From: Companilactobacillus kedongensis
GTDB taxonomy: Bacteria; Bacillota; Bacilli; Lactobacillales; Lactobacillaceae
NCBI RefSeq assembly: GCF_003946625.1
Contig: NZ_RHOR01000009.1
Location: 30,832 to 94,831 of the forward strand
DNA length: 64,000 nt
Direction of reading: 5' to 3'
Below are positions 17,611-27,201 of the stretch, piece after piece. Under the pieces are notes generated by a model that worked only from the letters and a program-made list of their open reading frames with translations, ran no database searches and was not told the origin of the DNA. The translations under genes were made by a program, and so were the position numbers. Numbering within the stretch: the stretch's first letter is position 1; each line of letters starts with the position of its first letter.

Positions 17611-18884
17611 AACAAGAAATTGCTAAAAATGTAGTTTTAAATATTGATCCTATAAAAAAATTCAGAACTATCAAAGTTCAAATCGATTTTTTACGTCCAT
17701 TAGATAAAGAAGAGACGACAACTAGACGTTTGTTGGCAAATGTTTTGTCAAATTCGACTAAGCGTTATCCTAGCTTTAGAACGTTAAATGATCGTGAGAT
17801 GGATCTATACGGTTCGGAGATAAATGTTTATACCAGAAGTTTGATGAATCTCAATGATTTGGCTTTTAGTATTGAATTTGCTGATCCTAAATTTCTATTG
17901 AATAGTGATGATCTATTAAAAGAGAATATTGATCTGTTAAGCAGAATCATCTTTGATCCAAATTTGAAGAATGATCACGAATTTTCTGATGATTCTTTTG
18001 AAACTGAAAAGCGTAACTTAATGTCGAATTTGGCATCGGTTGACGATAACCAAGATCTTGTCAGTATGCTGAAACTTTCAAGCTTGATCCATCACGATAA
18101 TCCTGACAAGCAAGTTCCTATTTTTGGAGATATGGTTCATCTTAATAAGTTAACTAATCAAGATCTCTACGATCATTATCAAAAAGTTATCAAAGAAGAT
18201 ACTGTGATCATAAATGTTGTCGGTGATGTAGATGAGAATGAATTTGCCAAAGCCTTGGATAGTAGTGTTATGGCAGCATTCTTAAAGGAAGCACGTCATG
18301 ATAGTAAGATTACTTTTGACAGTTTTGATAATTTAGTCGACCATCCGCTTAATGAAGAAGAACACAAGCACCTTAATCAAAGCCGTTTGGCTCTAGCCTA
18401 TGTGACCGAGAAAACAGATCCAGATTCAAGTCATTTGGCACCGCAAGCCATGAATCTGATTTTAGGTGGGGATGATCAGTCACAATTGTTCTTGCAGGTG
18501 CGTGAGAAGAACAGTTTGGCCTATTCGGTTTCTAGTTCATATCATCCATTAAGTCATTTGCTGACGATTCAAGCTGGACTTGACGCTAAAACAGTTGATC
18601 AAGCTATGGAATTGATTGAAAAACAGATTGACTTTGTTCAAAAAGGGCAATTTAATGACTCACAGATCGAGCATGCTAAGAAGGTCCTTTCAACACGTCG
18701 TAAGATAAGTTCAGACTCAATTCAGTATTATATAATGCATAATATTTGGGAAAATATTTATCCTAAATCATTATTAAATGACGACCGTTATCAAGAAGAG
18801 TTGGATAAATTAAATAAGGATCATATTATTAAGGTTGCCCAGGGAATTCACGATATTGCTCAGTACAGATTGATTGGAGATTAG
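17607..18884 (+). CDS. ymfF: M16-family peptidase-like protein YmfF
   Basis: 425-residue insulinase-fold protein. It lacks the HxxEH zinc motif, as YmfF proteins do, and has the catalytically impaired half pattern with R-E-K-N-S-L-A-Y-S-V near residue 305. It is expected to pair with YmfH, which carries the zinc site. In Bacillus the ymfF-ymfH-ymfI genes are associated with 5-aminopentanol modification of elongation factor P. GTG start 17607, AGGTGA upstream, overlapping the ftsK stop. Confidence 0.88.
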   Translation: MKQEIAKNVVLNIDPIKKFRTIKVQIDFLRPLDKEETTTRRLLANVLSNSTKRYPSFRTLNDREMDLYGSEINVYTRSLMNLNDLAFSIEFADPKFLLNSDDLLKENIDLLSRIIFDPNLKNDHEFSDDSFETEKRNLMSNLASVDDNQDLVSMLKLSSLIHHDNPDKQVPIFGDMVHLNKLTNQDLYDHYQKVIKEDTVIINVVGDVDENEFAKALDSSVMAAFLKEARHDSKITFDSFDNLVDHPLNEEEHKHLNQSRLALAYVTEKTDPDSSHLAPQAMNLILGGDDQSQLFLQVREKNSLAYSVSSSYHPLSHLLTIQAGLDAKTVDQAMELIEKQIDFVQKGQFNDSQIEHAKKVLSTRRKISSDSIQYYIMHNIWENIYPKSLLNDDRYQEELDKLNKDHIIKVAQGIHDIAQYRLIGD

Positions 18885-18885
18885 A

Positions 18886-20127
18886 ATGGCAGAAAAATTA
18901 CAAAAGTTTTCTAAAAAACTCAAAAATGGTTATCAAATCGAAGTAGTTAATCTACCTGGTTATAATCAGACTTACGGCGTGGCAATGGCTAACTTTGGAT
19001 CAGTTGATATTTTATTGCCAGACCAAAAGAAGTTACCGGCTGGGATCGCACACTTTATTGAGCATAAATTGTTTGCCAAACCGGGTTATGATGTTTCTGA
19101 AAAATTTGCTGAATACGGTGCCAACTCTAATGCTTATACTAGTTACACCAAAACGGCTTATCTATTCCAAACACTGATCAATCCATATGATAATTTGAAG
19201 GTCTTGCTTGATTTGATTCAGCATCCCAACTTTACTGAAGAAAATGTTGCTTCTGAACGTGGCATCATAGATCAAGAGATTCAAATGTATCTTGATATGC
19301 CTGAGTGGGTCTTGGAGCAGAGAATATTGAATCAACTTTACCCTGGAGATCCGATTGCAGAAGATATTGCTGGTAGTAGCGAGTCGTTACAAAAAATAAA
19401 TTATAAGAATCTTTTAGAAACTTATCAGAATAATTATCGACCAAGTAATATGGATTTAGTAATCGTTGGGGATGTTGATCCAGAGAAAATTGAATCAATT
19501 GTTTCTGAATCAAAATTTGAAACTTTTGACGGTGAACCTGCAACTGAGTCTAAGACTATGGCACCAATTGGCAAAGGTGGTTCTGAAAAGATGGAGATCA
19601 GCCAAGGCCGTTCTTCATTTGGAATCAGGATCGATACACCATTACGAAATGGTGACTTAGTCAAATTACAGTTTGAATTGAATATGATCATGGAAACTTT
19701 AGTTGGTGAATCTTCACTAAATTATCAAGAATTGACAAATCAAGAAATAATTGATGATAGTTTTTCTTATAATGTGGTTGCAGAAAATGACTATTGCTTT
19801 ATCATAATTAGTGGGTCAACTAATTATCCCGAAAAATTTCAACAATATTTACAAAAACACCTTTCATATGAACAATTAGATAAAGTTCTTGATGACCAAA
19901 AGTTTGAACGTATTAAGCGTGATGCAATTGGAGCATATTTATTTGCTCAGAATTCACCTGATGCCATAGCTAACCAAATGGCCGAACTTCACTTCTATGA
20001 TGTCAATTATTTGGAGTTGATCCATTTGATTGATTCTATTAAACGTGAAGATGTTCTAAAAGTTGCTGAAGATTCATTAAAGAAAGATAATTACACCTAC
20101 TACAATCTGTTACCTGATAGGACATAA
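18886..20127 (+). CDS. ymfH: M16-family zinc peptidase YmfH
   Basis: 413-residue M16 protein with the inverted zinc motif H-F-I-E-H near residue 60 and the downstream glutamate region E-R-G-I-I-D-Q-E-I about 75 residues later, so the active site is intact. Start chosen at ATG 18886 (GGAGA at 18876-18880). It follows ymfF directly and precedes ymfI by 2 nt. The physiological substrate is not established. Confidence 0.88.
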   Translation: MAEKLQKFSKKLKNGYQIEVVNLPGYNQTYGVAMANFGSVDILLPDQKKLPAGIAHFIEHKLFAKPGYDVSEKFAEYGANSNAYTSYTKTAYLFQTLINPYDNLKVLLDLIQHPNFTEENVASERGIIDQEIQMYLDMPEWVLEQRILNQLYPGDPIAEDIAGSSESLQKINYKNLLETYQNNYRPSNMDLVIVGDVDPEKIESIVSESKFETFDGEPATESKTMAPIGKGGSEKMEISQGRSSFGIRIDTPLRNGDLVKLQFELNMIMETLVGESSLNYQELTNQEIIDDSFSYNVVAENDYCFIIISGSTNYPEKFQQYLQKHLSYEQLDKVLDDQKFERIKRDAIGAYLFAQNSPDAIANQMAELHFYDVNYLELIHLIDSIKREDVLKVAEDSLKKDNYTYYNLLPDRT

Positions 20128-20129
20128 TT

Positions 20130-20849
20130 ATGCATGCATTGATTTTAGGAAGTTCTGGCGATATTGGAACAGGTATCGCCAAACAATTGGCAGAAAAAGG
20201 CTGGTCGCTTTATCTGCATTACAATAGTAATCAAGAACGGATCAGTAAGTTACTGGCAGAATTAAATGAAAAATATCCTAAGCAGGAATTCATTCCTGTT
20301 AAATTTGATATGATTCACGATCATGTGTCAGTCTTAACTAGACAGATCTTTACACTTGATGCGATAGTCTTTGCTCAAGGCAATACCTACTATAAATTAC
20401 TTGTAGATATTGAAGAGGAAGAAATTGATAATTTGTGGAAGATACATATTAAATTACCAATTTTGCTCTTGAAAGAGCTTCAAGATAAATTGGCTGAATC
20501 AAAATCAGGACGAGTTGTCTTCATTGGTTCGATTTATGGAAAAGTTGGTTCTGCTATGGAAGTTGTTTATAGTACAGTTAAAGGCGCTATGTCATCATTC
20601 GCTGATGCATATGCAAAAGAAGTCGCATCATTAGGTATTTCGGTAAATGTTGTGGCTCCCGGTGCGGTAGACACGAAGATGAATCAAGAATTCTCTAGTG
20701 AAGACCTAGAAACTATTCGTGAAGAGATCCCGGCCAATAGATTGGCCAAGCCGGATGAAATTGCTGATCTTGTTAGTTATTTGATAAATATGAAATCAAA
20801 TTATTTAACAGGACAGACAATTTATTTTGCGGGAGGCTGGCTGCTATAA
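20130..20849 (+). CDS. ymfI: SDR-family reductase YmfI (EF-P 5-aminopentanone reductase)
   Basis: 239-residue short-chain dehydrogenase/reductase: cofactor motif G-S-S-G-D-I-G near residue 8, catalytic Y-S-T-V-K-G (YxxxK) near 150, and the P-G-A-V-D-T segment. YmfI in B. subtilis reduces the aminopentanone on EF-P Lys to aminopentanol; the assignment here rests on gene order and family. It closes the ftsK-ymfFHI cluster. Confidence 0.83.
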   Translation: MHALILGSSGDIGTGIAKQLAEKGWSLYLHYNSNQERISKLLAELNEKYPKQEFIPVKFDMIHDHVSVLTRQIFTLDAIVFAQGNTYYKLLVDIEEEEIDNLWKIHIKLPILLLKELQDKLAESKSGRVVFIGSIYGKVGSAMEVVYSTVKGAMSSFADAYAKEVASLGISVNVVAPGAVDTKMNQEFSSEDLETIREEIPANRLAKPDEIADLVSYLINMKSNYLTGQTIYFAGGWLL

Positions 20850-20851
20850 CG

Positions 20852-20880
20852 TTGCTAGTACCTCTCTAATAAGATATATT
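20852..20880 (+). promoter_or_regulatory. rodZ promoter
   Basis: TTGCTA 20852-20857, 17-nt spacer, TATATT 20875-20880, about 35 nt before the start. Confidence 0.6.
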
Positions 20881-20914
20881 ATAGATAATAAAATTAGTTA
20901 ATCGGTGGTAAATA

Positions 20915-21781
20915 ATGGACGAAATTGGCCAAAAATTAAGAAATGCAAGAATTAAAAAAGGATATACAATTGATGACTTACAACAAGTCACAAAAATCCA
21001 AAAAAGATATTTGATTGCAATTGAAGAAGGACAATTTGATCATTTGCCCGGTGATTTTTATGTACGAGCTTTTATTAAACAGTATTCAGACGCAGTAGAT
21101 GTCTCAAGTGATGATTTGCTTGAAGAATACAAGTCAGAAATTCCTGATTCACAACCCAAAGAACCACTTCAAACTTCTGAAAAGAATAGTACTCGTGCAA
21201 TTAAGGAAGACAAGGGTTCAATCTTCTCTAGATTAGGTAACTACATTCCACAAATCGTTGTAGGAATTGTTATCTTAGTTATCATTGGTGTAATTGCTTA
21301 TGGAATGATCAGTAAGAGCCAAAATGAATCTAAGGTAAATATCCCACAAGACAATACTGAGCAAACTTCAAAGAAGTCTACGACTAAGAAATCTTCTAAA
21401 AAGAAATCCACTAAAAAGGAAACTTCTTCAAAGAAAGCAACTGCTAAAAAATCAACAGCACTTAGTGTTAAGGAATCAAGTACCGATGGTACTTACAATA
21501 TTAAAAATGTACCTTCAGATGGTACTAATGTTGTCGTTTCTGGTAAGAGCGGTCAAGCTTGGATCGAGTTTAAAGAAGGTTCAACTACAACATGGCAACA
21601 AGCACTTAGCGCAAACGAAAAGAAATCAACTAAGATTTCAGCAGATACAGATTCATTTACCATTCAAACTGGTAATGTAAATCATACTAAGATCACAATT
21701 GACGGGAAGAACGTTAACTTGGGAACTGTTGGCAGTGATGAGTCGATCGTTAAGACTTTGACTTTCAATATTGAAAAGTAA
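20915..21781 (+). CDS. rodZ: RodZ-like protein (YmfM), HTH-TM-DUF4115
   Basis: 288-residue cell-shape protein. The N-terminal XRE-type HTH (about 1-70, which binds MreB rather than DNA in RodZ) is followed by a linker, one membrane helix (about 112-134), a Lys/Ser/Thr-rich external stretch (about 145-185) and a C-terminal beta domain (DUF4115). It precedes pgsA as in Bacillus. It has its own promoter and a terminator hairpin after the stop. Confidence 0.9.
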   Translation: MDEIGQKLRNARIKKGYTIDDLQQVTKIQKRYLIAIEEGQFDHLPGDFYVRAFIKQYSDAVDVSSDDLLEEYKSEIPDSQPKEPLQTSEKNSTRAIKEDKGSIFSRLGNYIPQIVVGIVILVIIGVIAYGMISKSQNESKVNIPQDNTEQTSKKSTTKKSSKKKSTKKETSSKKATAKKSTALSVKESSTDGTYNIKNVPSDGTNVVVSGKSGQAWIEFKEGSTTTWQQALSANEKKSTKISADTDSFTIQTGNVNHTKITIDGKNVNLGTVGSDESIVKTLTFNIEK

Positions 21782-21796
21782 TAATTAGTTTCATCA

Positions 21797-21835
21797 AAAA
21801 TCTCGTTGTTTATTTGTAAATGGCGAGATTTTTCT
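21797..21835 (+). terminator. rodZ terminator
   Basis: AAAATCTCG 21797-21805 / CGAGATTTT 21824-21832 with an 18-nt loop and T residues; A-rich on the left, so possibly active in both directions. Confidence 0.7.
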
Positions 21836-21888
21836 AGTGTTATATAGTAGTTAAATTTTTCACAGTATAATTTATGGAGGAATATCTT

Positions 21889-22473
21889 ATGGTTTGGAAT
21901 GTACCAAATAAACTTACAATGTTACGAATTATCTTGATACCAGTCTTTATTATCTTGTTGGCGTTTAATTTTGCTAATTGGGGAGACGTATTCATTTTTG
22001 GAACATTGATCCCAATGAATCATTTCATCGCTACTTTAGTATTTATTTTGGCATCGTTAACTGATTTAGCTGATGGCAAAATTGCTCGTAAGTATCACTT
22101 GGTCAGCAACTTCGGTAAATTTGCCGATACATTAGCGGATAAAATGTTAGTTATGACTGCATTTATTTTCTTAGTAGAAATGAAAATGGCTCCAGCTTGG
22201 GTAATTGCTATTATTGTTTGTCGTGAATTAGCTGTCACAGGTTTGAGAATGATCGTTCTCGAAGAAGGTGGCAAAGTTATGGCCGCTCAAATGCCTGGAA
22301 AGATCAAGACAACTACACAGATGATTGCTATCATTCTTTTGCTATTGCATAATGTATTCTTTGGAACATTTGGATTCCCTATGGGATTGATTTTCTTATA
22401 TATTTGCTTATTCTTTACTGTTTACTCTGGTGCGGATTACTTTATTCAAAGTAGAGATGTCTTTAAAAAATAA
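21889..22473 (+). CDS. pgsA: CDP-diacylglycerol-glycerol-3-phosphate 3-phosphatidyltransferase
   Basis: 194-residue integral membrane enzyme that makes phosphatidylglycerol phosphate. The CDP-alcohol phosphotransferase signature D-L-A-D-G-x(2)-A-R-x(8)-G-x(3)-D-x(3)-D is complete near residues 64-86. ATG 21889 follows GGAGG at 21876-21880. A TATAAT at 21866-21871 suggests a nearby promoter without a clear -35. Confidence 0.95.
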   Translation: MVWNVPNKLTMLRIILIPVFIILLAFNFANWGDVFIFGTLIPMNHFIATLVFILASLTDLADGKIARKYHLVSNFGKFADTLADKMLVMTAFIFLVEMKMAPAWVIAIIVCRELAVTGLRMIVLEEGGKVMAAQMPGKIKTTTQMIAIILLLLHNVFFGTFGFPMGLIFLYICLFFTVYSGADYFIQSRDVFKK

Positions 22474-22496
22474 AACGTAATTTAAAAGTGAGGACA

Positions 22497-23036
22497 ATGG
22501 ATAATACTGAAGAGTTATTAAAAGAAATTGATAAAGTAGAATTTAAAGATTATGTTCCAGAGGCATTGGATTACCTGCCTCATAACGTCGTTACGAAGCT
22601 GAAAGAAAAGCATTTATCCATCACGGCTGCGGAGAGTTTAACATCAGGAATGTTTCAGTCGACCTTGACACAAGTTCCTGGTGCTTCTCAAGTATTCAGT
22701 GGTGGATTCGTAACGTACTCCGATGACGTTAAGTCACAATTTCTAGGAATCGACCCTAAACTGATCGAGAAGTATACAGTCGTTAGTGGACCAGTTGCTG
22801 AAGCCATGGCACGATTCTCCGCCAAAGTGGTTAAGTCTGATATTGGTGTTGGCTTGACTGGTGTTGCTGGTCCGGATGCTTTGGAAGGAAATCCTGTTGG
22901 GACAGTCTTTATCGGAGCTTTTAATCAATCAAGTAATAAGTTGGAAGTTAAAGAGTTTCACTTCAGTGGTGATCGAAATTCGATTCGTTTGAAGTCAACA
23001 CTTGCCGCTTTTGCCCTCGTCGAAGAAATTATTTAA
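22497..23036 (+). CDS. CinA-family protein, C-terminal (nicotinamide-nucleotide amidase) domain only
   Basis: 179-residue stand-alone CinA C-terminal/PncC-type domain. Such domains deamidate nicotinamide mononucleotide. Motifs A-A-E-S-L-T-S-G-M, G-G-F-V-T-Y and G-V-A-G-P are present. The N-terminal MoCF/ADP-ribose pyrophosphatase domain of full-length CinA (about 410 aa), usual beside recA in this group, is absent, and I saw no remnant between pgsA and this gene (23 nt). Start at ATG 22497, with AGTGAGG upstream; GTG 22488 lies in that site. Confidence 0.85.
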   Translation: MDNTEELLKEIDKVEFKDYVPEALDYLPHNVVTKLKEKHLSITAAESLTSGMFQSTLTQVPGASQVFSGGFVTYSDDVKSQFLGIDPKLIEKYTVVSGPVAEAMARFSAKVVKSDIGVGLTGVAGPDALEGNPVGTVFIGAFNQSSNKLEVKEFHFSGDRNSIRLKSTLAAFALVEEII

Positions 23037-23038
23037 CT

Positions 23039-23062
23039 GAACAAACATTTGTTCGCTTTTTT
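23039..23062 (+). terminator. terminator-like hairpin after cinA
   Basis: GAACAA 23039-23044 / TTGTTC 23049-23054, 4-nt loop, then GC and six T residues. It overlaps the LexA-like box below, so one of the two roles may be incidental. Confidence 0.6.
23042..23055. promoter_or_regulatory. LexA (DinR)-like box at recA
   Basis: CAAACATTTGTTCG matches the Gram-positive SOS box CGAAC-N4-GTTCG except for one base in the left half; the right half is perfect. It lies 8 nt upstream of the recA -35. Confidence 0.65.
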
Positions 23063-23063
23063 C

Positions 23064-23092
23064 TTGCTTTTTATTTAAATTACTAATAATAT
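23064..23092 (+). promoter_or_regulatory. recA promoter
   Basis: TTGCTT 23064-23069, 17-nt spacer, TAATAT 23087-23092. Confidence 0.55.
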
Positions 23093-23125
23093 ATCTAGTG
23101 ATGAATGCATTAGGAGGAAGACAAT

Positions 23126-24274
23126 TTGGCTAATGATGAAAGAGAAAAGGCGCTTGATAAAGCCCTAAAGAAGATCGAAAAGGATTTTGGTAAGGGTGCA
23201 ATCATGCGTATGGGTGATGATTTGGATATGCAGATCCAAACCGTTTCCTCAGGTTCTCTAGCCCTAGATAATGCTCTAGGTGTTGGTGGATTTCCGCGTG
23301 GTAGAATCGTAGAAATATATGGACCTGAAAGTTCTGGTAAGACAACTGTAGCGTTACACGCCGTTGCTGAAGTACAAAAACAAGGTGGAACCGCTGCTTA
23401 TATTGATGCCGAAAATGCGATGGATCCAGCATACGCTACCGCTTTGGGTGTTAATATTGATGATTTACTATTGTCACAACCAGATACTGGTGAACAAGGT
23501 TTGGAAATTGCCGATGCCTTGGTATCCAGTGGTGCCGTTGATATCGTTGTAGTCGACTCCGTTGCTGCTTTGGTACCACGTGCCGAAATTGATGGTGATA
23601 TGGGTGATGCTCACGTTGGTTTGCAAGCTCGTTTGATGTCACAGGCTTTACGTAAGTTATCAGGAACAATTAATAAAACTAAAACTATTGCTTTATTTAT
23701 CAATCAAATCCGTGAAAAAGTCGGAGTTATGTTTGGTAATCCTGAAACAACTCCTGGTGGTCGTGCATTGAAGTTCTATTCGACTGTCAGACTTGAAGTA
23801 AGACGTTCTGAGCAAATTAAAGACGGTTCTGATGTAATTGGTAACCGTACCAAAATTAAGGTTGTAAAGAACAAGGTTGCGCCTCCATTTAAGGTCGCTC
23901 TTGTTGATATTATGTACGGACATGGTATTTCACAGACAGGTGAATTAGTTGATATGGCTGTTGAGAAAGATATCGTTAATAAGAGTGGTTCTTGGTACTC
24001 ATATAAAGACGAGCGAATTGGTCAGGGACGTGAAAATGCTAAGAAGTTTCTTGCTGATAATCCTGAGAAGATGGAAGAGATCCGTCAAAGAGTTCGTGAT
24101 GCCTACAATATGGACGGAAAATCTGATGAAGATAAAAAGTCTGATAAAAAAGACGAAAAATCTGACGATAAGTCGACCGCTAAAGCAACCGGTAAGAAAG
24201 CCGATGCAACAGATTTAAAATTGGATGTTGATGGCTCTAAATCAACAAAACCAGAGGAAAAAGAGACCAAATAG
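23126..24274 (+). CDS. recA: recombinase RecA
   Basis: 382-residue RecA: strand exchange in recombination and co-protease for LexA. Walker A GPESSGKT is at 66-73, and the L2 region and G-G-x-A-L-K-F-Y follow. The last 60 residues are a long Lys/Asp/Ser-rich tail. The start is TTG 23126: AGGAGG at 23112-23117 and the family N-terminus M-A-N-D-E-R both support it. It is preceded by an SOS-like box. Confidence 0.98.
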   Translation: MANDEREKALDKALKKIEKDFGKGAIMRMGDDLDMQIQTVSSGSLALDNALGVGGFPRGRIVEIYGPESSGKTTVALHAVAEVQKQGGTAAYIDAENAMDPAYATALGVNIDDLLLSQPDTGEQGLEIADALVSSGAVDIVVVDSVAALVPRAEIDGDMGDAHVGLQARLMSQALRKLSGTINKTKTIALFINQIREKVGVMFGNPETTPGGRALKFYSTVRLEVRRSEQIKDGSDVIGNRTKIKVVKNKVAPPFKVALVDIMYGHGISQTGELVDMAVEKDIVNKSGSWYSYKDERIGQGRENAKKFLADNPEKMEEIRQRVRDAYNMDGKSDEDKKSDKKDEKSDDKSTAKATGKKADATDLKLDVDGSKSTKPEEKETK

Positions 24275-24286
24275 GTCTCTTTTTTC
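24262..24286 (+). terminator. recA terminator
   Basis: AGAGACC 24262-24268 / GGTCTCT 24274-24280 with a 5-nt loop and T tract; it overlaps the stop codon. Confidence 0.9.
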
Positions 24287-24297
24287 ATTTTATTTGA

Positions 24298-24325
24298 TTG
24301 ACAGGAATTATTTATTCTATAATAT
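24298..24325 (+). promoter_or_regulatory. rny promoter
   Basis: Consensus TTGACA 24298-24303, 16-nt spacer, TAATAT 24320-24325. Confidence 0.6.
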
Positions 24326-24401
24326 GGTGTTGTATGTAAAAATAATGTAACAGTTCTTTATTTACAAACAATTATGTACTATTAAAATTGGAGGTGATGG
24401 C

Positions 24402-25967
24402 ATGCATGGTGCTATCATAACCTTCTCTTTCGCATTGATAACATTAATTGTAGGGGTATTCTTTGGATATGCTTTTTGCAAGGACTCCTATGAAAAAAAA
24501 CTTTCACAAGCTAGAAAAACTGCTGAAGATATTGTTTCCGATGCTCATAAAGCCGCTAAATCTTTGAAAAAAGAGACTTTACTTGAAGCTAAGGACGATA
24601 TTCATAAGTATCGTGAACAACAAGAAGACGAGTTGAAAGAACGTCGCCAAGACATTCAGAAACAAGAAAATCGTGCTCTTGAAAGACAGGATATTTTAGA
24701 TCGTAAAGATCAATCTCTTGAAAAAAGAGAAGAGAATATTGAAAAGAACGAAAACAATATTACGGCTCGACTACACAAACTTGATGAAAAGAATAAACAA
24801 TTGACTGATACTCTTGATGAACAAAAGGCGGAATTAACAAGAGTAAGTAATTTAACTCGTGAACAAGCTCGAAAGATTATCTTAGATAATTTGAATCAAG
24901 AATTGGCACATGAACGTGCTGAAAAGATTAAGGAAAGTGATGAGCAAGCACGACAATATGCTGACAAAGATGCCAAAGCATTGATCGTTGCTGCTATTCA
25001 AAGAAGTGCTGCAGACACAGTTTCAGAGTCTACCGTTACGACTGTAACCTTGCCTAATGAGGACATGAAGGGAAGAATTATTGGTCGTGAAGGTAGAAAT
25101 ATCAGAACGATTGAGGCTCTTACCGGAGTTGATTTGATCATTGATGATACACCTGAGGCTGTAGCTTTGAGTGGATTTGATCCAATCAGACGTGAAATTG
25201 CACGTATGGCACTTGAAAAATTAATCGAAGATGGTCGTATCCATCCAGCTAGAATTGAAGAAATGGTTGATAAATCTCGTCGCGAGATGGACGATCACAT
25301 TCGTGAAGTTGGGGAACAAACTATTTACAGTTTGGGTATCAATTCGATCAATCCTGATTTAATCAAGATAATCGGACGTATGAAATACAGAACGAGTTAT
25401 GGTCAAAATGTTTTGAGTCATTCAATTGAGGTAGCAAAATTATCCGCCGTAATGGCTGCCGAATTGGGTGAAGATGTTATGTTAGCAAAACGAGCAGGTT
25501 TATTACACGATATAGGTAAAGCTATTGATCGTGAAGTTGATGGATCACACGTAGAAATAGGTGTTGATATCGCAACTAAGTATAAAGAACCAGAAGTGGT
25601 CATTAATACGATTGCTTCTCATCACGGGGATGTAGAACCAACTTCTCTGATTGCAACTATTGTAGCTGCAGCTGATGCTATTTCGGCTGCACGTCCAGGG
25701 GCAAGATCAGAATCTATGGAAAACTATATTCATCGTCTTGAAAAACTTGAGGATATTGCTGATAAGCATGATGGTGTTGATCACAGTTATGCTATCCAAG
25801 CTGGTCATGAAATTAGAATCATGGTTAAACCTGAGGAAATTTCAGATGATCAAGCTGCAATTTTATCTCGAGATATCAAAAATGAAATTGAAGATAACCT
25901 TGAATATCCTGGCCACATTAAGGTCACAGTTGTTCGAGAAGTTAGAAAAGTTGAGTTAGCGAAATAA
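24402..25967 (+). CDS. rny: ribonuclease Y
   Basis: 521-residue membrane-anchored endoribonuclease that starts mRNA decay. It has one N-terminal membrane helix (about 4-24), a long charged coiled coil (about 30-200), a KH domain ([11 protein letters not shown], about 225-235) and an HD domain with the metal pair H369-D370. The length is typical. GGAGGTGAT precedes the ATG. Confidence 0.97.
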   Translation: MHGAIITFSFALITLIVGVFFGYAFCKDSYEKKLSQARKTAEDIVSDAHKAAKSLKKETLLEAKDDIHKYREQQEDELKERRQDIQKQENRALERQDILDRKDQSLEKREENIEKNENNITARLHKLDEKNKQLTDTLDEQKAELTRVSNLTREQARKIILDNLNQELAHERAEKIKESDEQARQYADKDAKALIVAAIQRSAADTVSESTVTTVTLPNEDMKGRIIGREGRNIRTIEALTGVDLIIDDTPEAVALSGFDPIRREIARMALEKLIEDGRIHPARIEEMVDKSRREMDDHIREVGEQTIYSLGINSINPDLIKIIGRMKYRTSYGQNVLSHSIEVAKLSAVMAAELGEDVMLAKRAGLLHDIGKAIDREVDGSHVEIGVDIATKYKEPEVVINTIASHHGDVEPTSLIATIVAAADAISAARPGARSESMENYIHRLEKLEDIADKHDGVDHSYAIQAGHEIRIMVKPEEISDDQAAILSRDIKNEIEDNLEYPGHIKVTVVREVRKVELAK

Positions 25968-25974
25968 TTAGGGG

Positions 25975-26004
25975 GTCTGTAACGTTTGTTACAGTCCTTT
26001 TTTT
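25975..26004 (+). terminator. rny terminator
   Basis: CTGTAAC 25977-25983 / GTTACAG 25988-25994, 4-nt loop, then CC and a seven-T tract. Confidence 0.85.
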
Positions 26005-26020
26005 GTTACAATGGCAGTTG

Positions 26021-26034
26021 GGTATTTAAATACC
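26021..26034. repeat. 14-bp perfect palindrome upstream of tagO
   Basis: GGTATTTAAATACC reads identically on both strands, 61 nt before the tagO start. It could be an operator; no regulator can be named. Confidence 0.5.
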
Positions 26035-26095
26035 GTAAATGAGTATTGTATAATTGAAATATTAATTAGAAAGTGAGTTTCAGGGTATACCAAGT

Positions 26096-27181
26096 ATGTT
26101 TAGTGTAATAGTAAAATTATTTTTGACGATGATATTGTCTGCTGCAATAACACCCTTTGTTGTTAAACTTGCTTATATTTTAGGGGCTGTTGATAACCCT
26201 AATGCACGTCGAGTAAACAAAAAGCCAATGCCAACAATGGGCGGGTTGGCTATTTTTATAGCCTTTACATTTTCCACGTTTGTCTTATTACGAAATCAGT
26301 TTCCTAGTCATGAGTTGTTCAGTGTATTTTTGGCTGAATGTATTATTATTTTGACGGGGATCATCGATGATATTAGAGAACTCTCTCCCAAGGCTAAAAT
26401 GGGTGGGATCTTCGTGGCCTCATTGGTTATCTATTTCTTAGCAGGAATTAAGATGAATGAGGTTGTTCTACCGATTTTTGGGGCCTTTAAACTAGGCTGG
26501 TGGAGTTTCCCAATTACCATTATTTGGATTTTAGCCATTACTAATGCAGTTAATTTGATTGATGGACTTGACGGTTTGGCAACCGGAGTTTCAATAATTG
26601 CCCTGTTTACGATGGGAATTGTTGGATATTTCTTCTTAAACATGACTAATGTCTACGTTTCAATTTGGGTATTTGCCATGGTAGCTTCTCTACTAGGATT
26701 TTTACCGCACAATTTTCATCCGGCAAGTATCTTTTTGGGAGACACTGGGGCACTGTTTATTGGTTTTATGATTGCTGTCTTCTCACTTAAGGGTTTGAAG
26801 AATGTAACTTTTATTACAATGCTTATTCCAGTTGTCATCTTAGGAGTACCAATTACTGATACGGTTTATGCAATGTTGAGAAGATTCTTGAATAAAAAGC
26901 CGATAACACAAGCTGATAAACATCATTTGCATCATAGATTAATGCAATTAGGTTTATCGCATCGTCAGACAGTATTAGTTATTTATGGTTTGGCGTTGGT
27001 GTTTGCCTTTATTTCACTGTTATATCCATTATCAACTTTGTGGGGCAGTGTTCTGCTAACAATAGGTGTTCTGATCGGATTGGAACTATTTGTCGAGTCG
27101 ATCGGACTTATTGGAGATAATCGACAGCCATTGTTGCATGCAATTCAAAAATTTGTTAAACGACTAGAAAAAAAGGACTAA
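26096..27181 (+). CDS. tagO: undecaprenyl-phosphate GlcNAc-1-phosphate transferase (TagO/WecA)
   Basis: 361-residue polytopic enzyme (about ten to eleven helices) that starts wall teichoic acid or wall polysaccharide synthesis by moving GlcNAc-1-P from UDP-GlcNAc to C55-P. Catalytic segments are G-I-I-D-D (about 85-89), N-L-I-D-G-L-D-G-L-A near 153-162 and the H-x-H-H-R cluster (about 280). The ribosome-binding site is weak (CAGGGTA). Monocistronic. Confidence 0.94.
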   Translation: MFSVIVKLFLTMILSAAITPFVVKLAYILGAVDNPNARRVNKKPMPTMGGLAIFIAFTFSTFVLLRNQFPSHELFSVFLAECIIILTGIIDDIRELSPKAKMGGIFVASLVIYFLAGIKMNEVVLPIFGAFKLGWWSFPITIIWILAITNAVNLIDGLDGLATGVSIIALFTMGIVGYFFLNMTNVYVSIWVFAMVASLLGFLPHNFHPASIFLGDTGALFIGFMIAVFSLKGLKNVTFITMLIPVVILGVPITDTVYAMLRRFLNKKPITQADKHHLHHRLMQLGLSHRQTVLVIYGLALVFAFISLLYPLSTLWGSVLLTIGVLIGLELFVESIGLIGDNRQPLLHAIQKFVKRLEKKD

Positions 27182-27201
27182 GCCTAAGGCTTAGTCCTTT
27201 A
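27171..27201. terminator. bidirectional terminator tagO / yigZ
   Basis: A perfect 10-bp stem (27175-27184 / 27188-27197, TAA loop) between converging genes, flanked by A residues on the left and T residues on the right. Confidence 0.92.
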
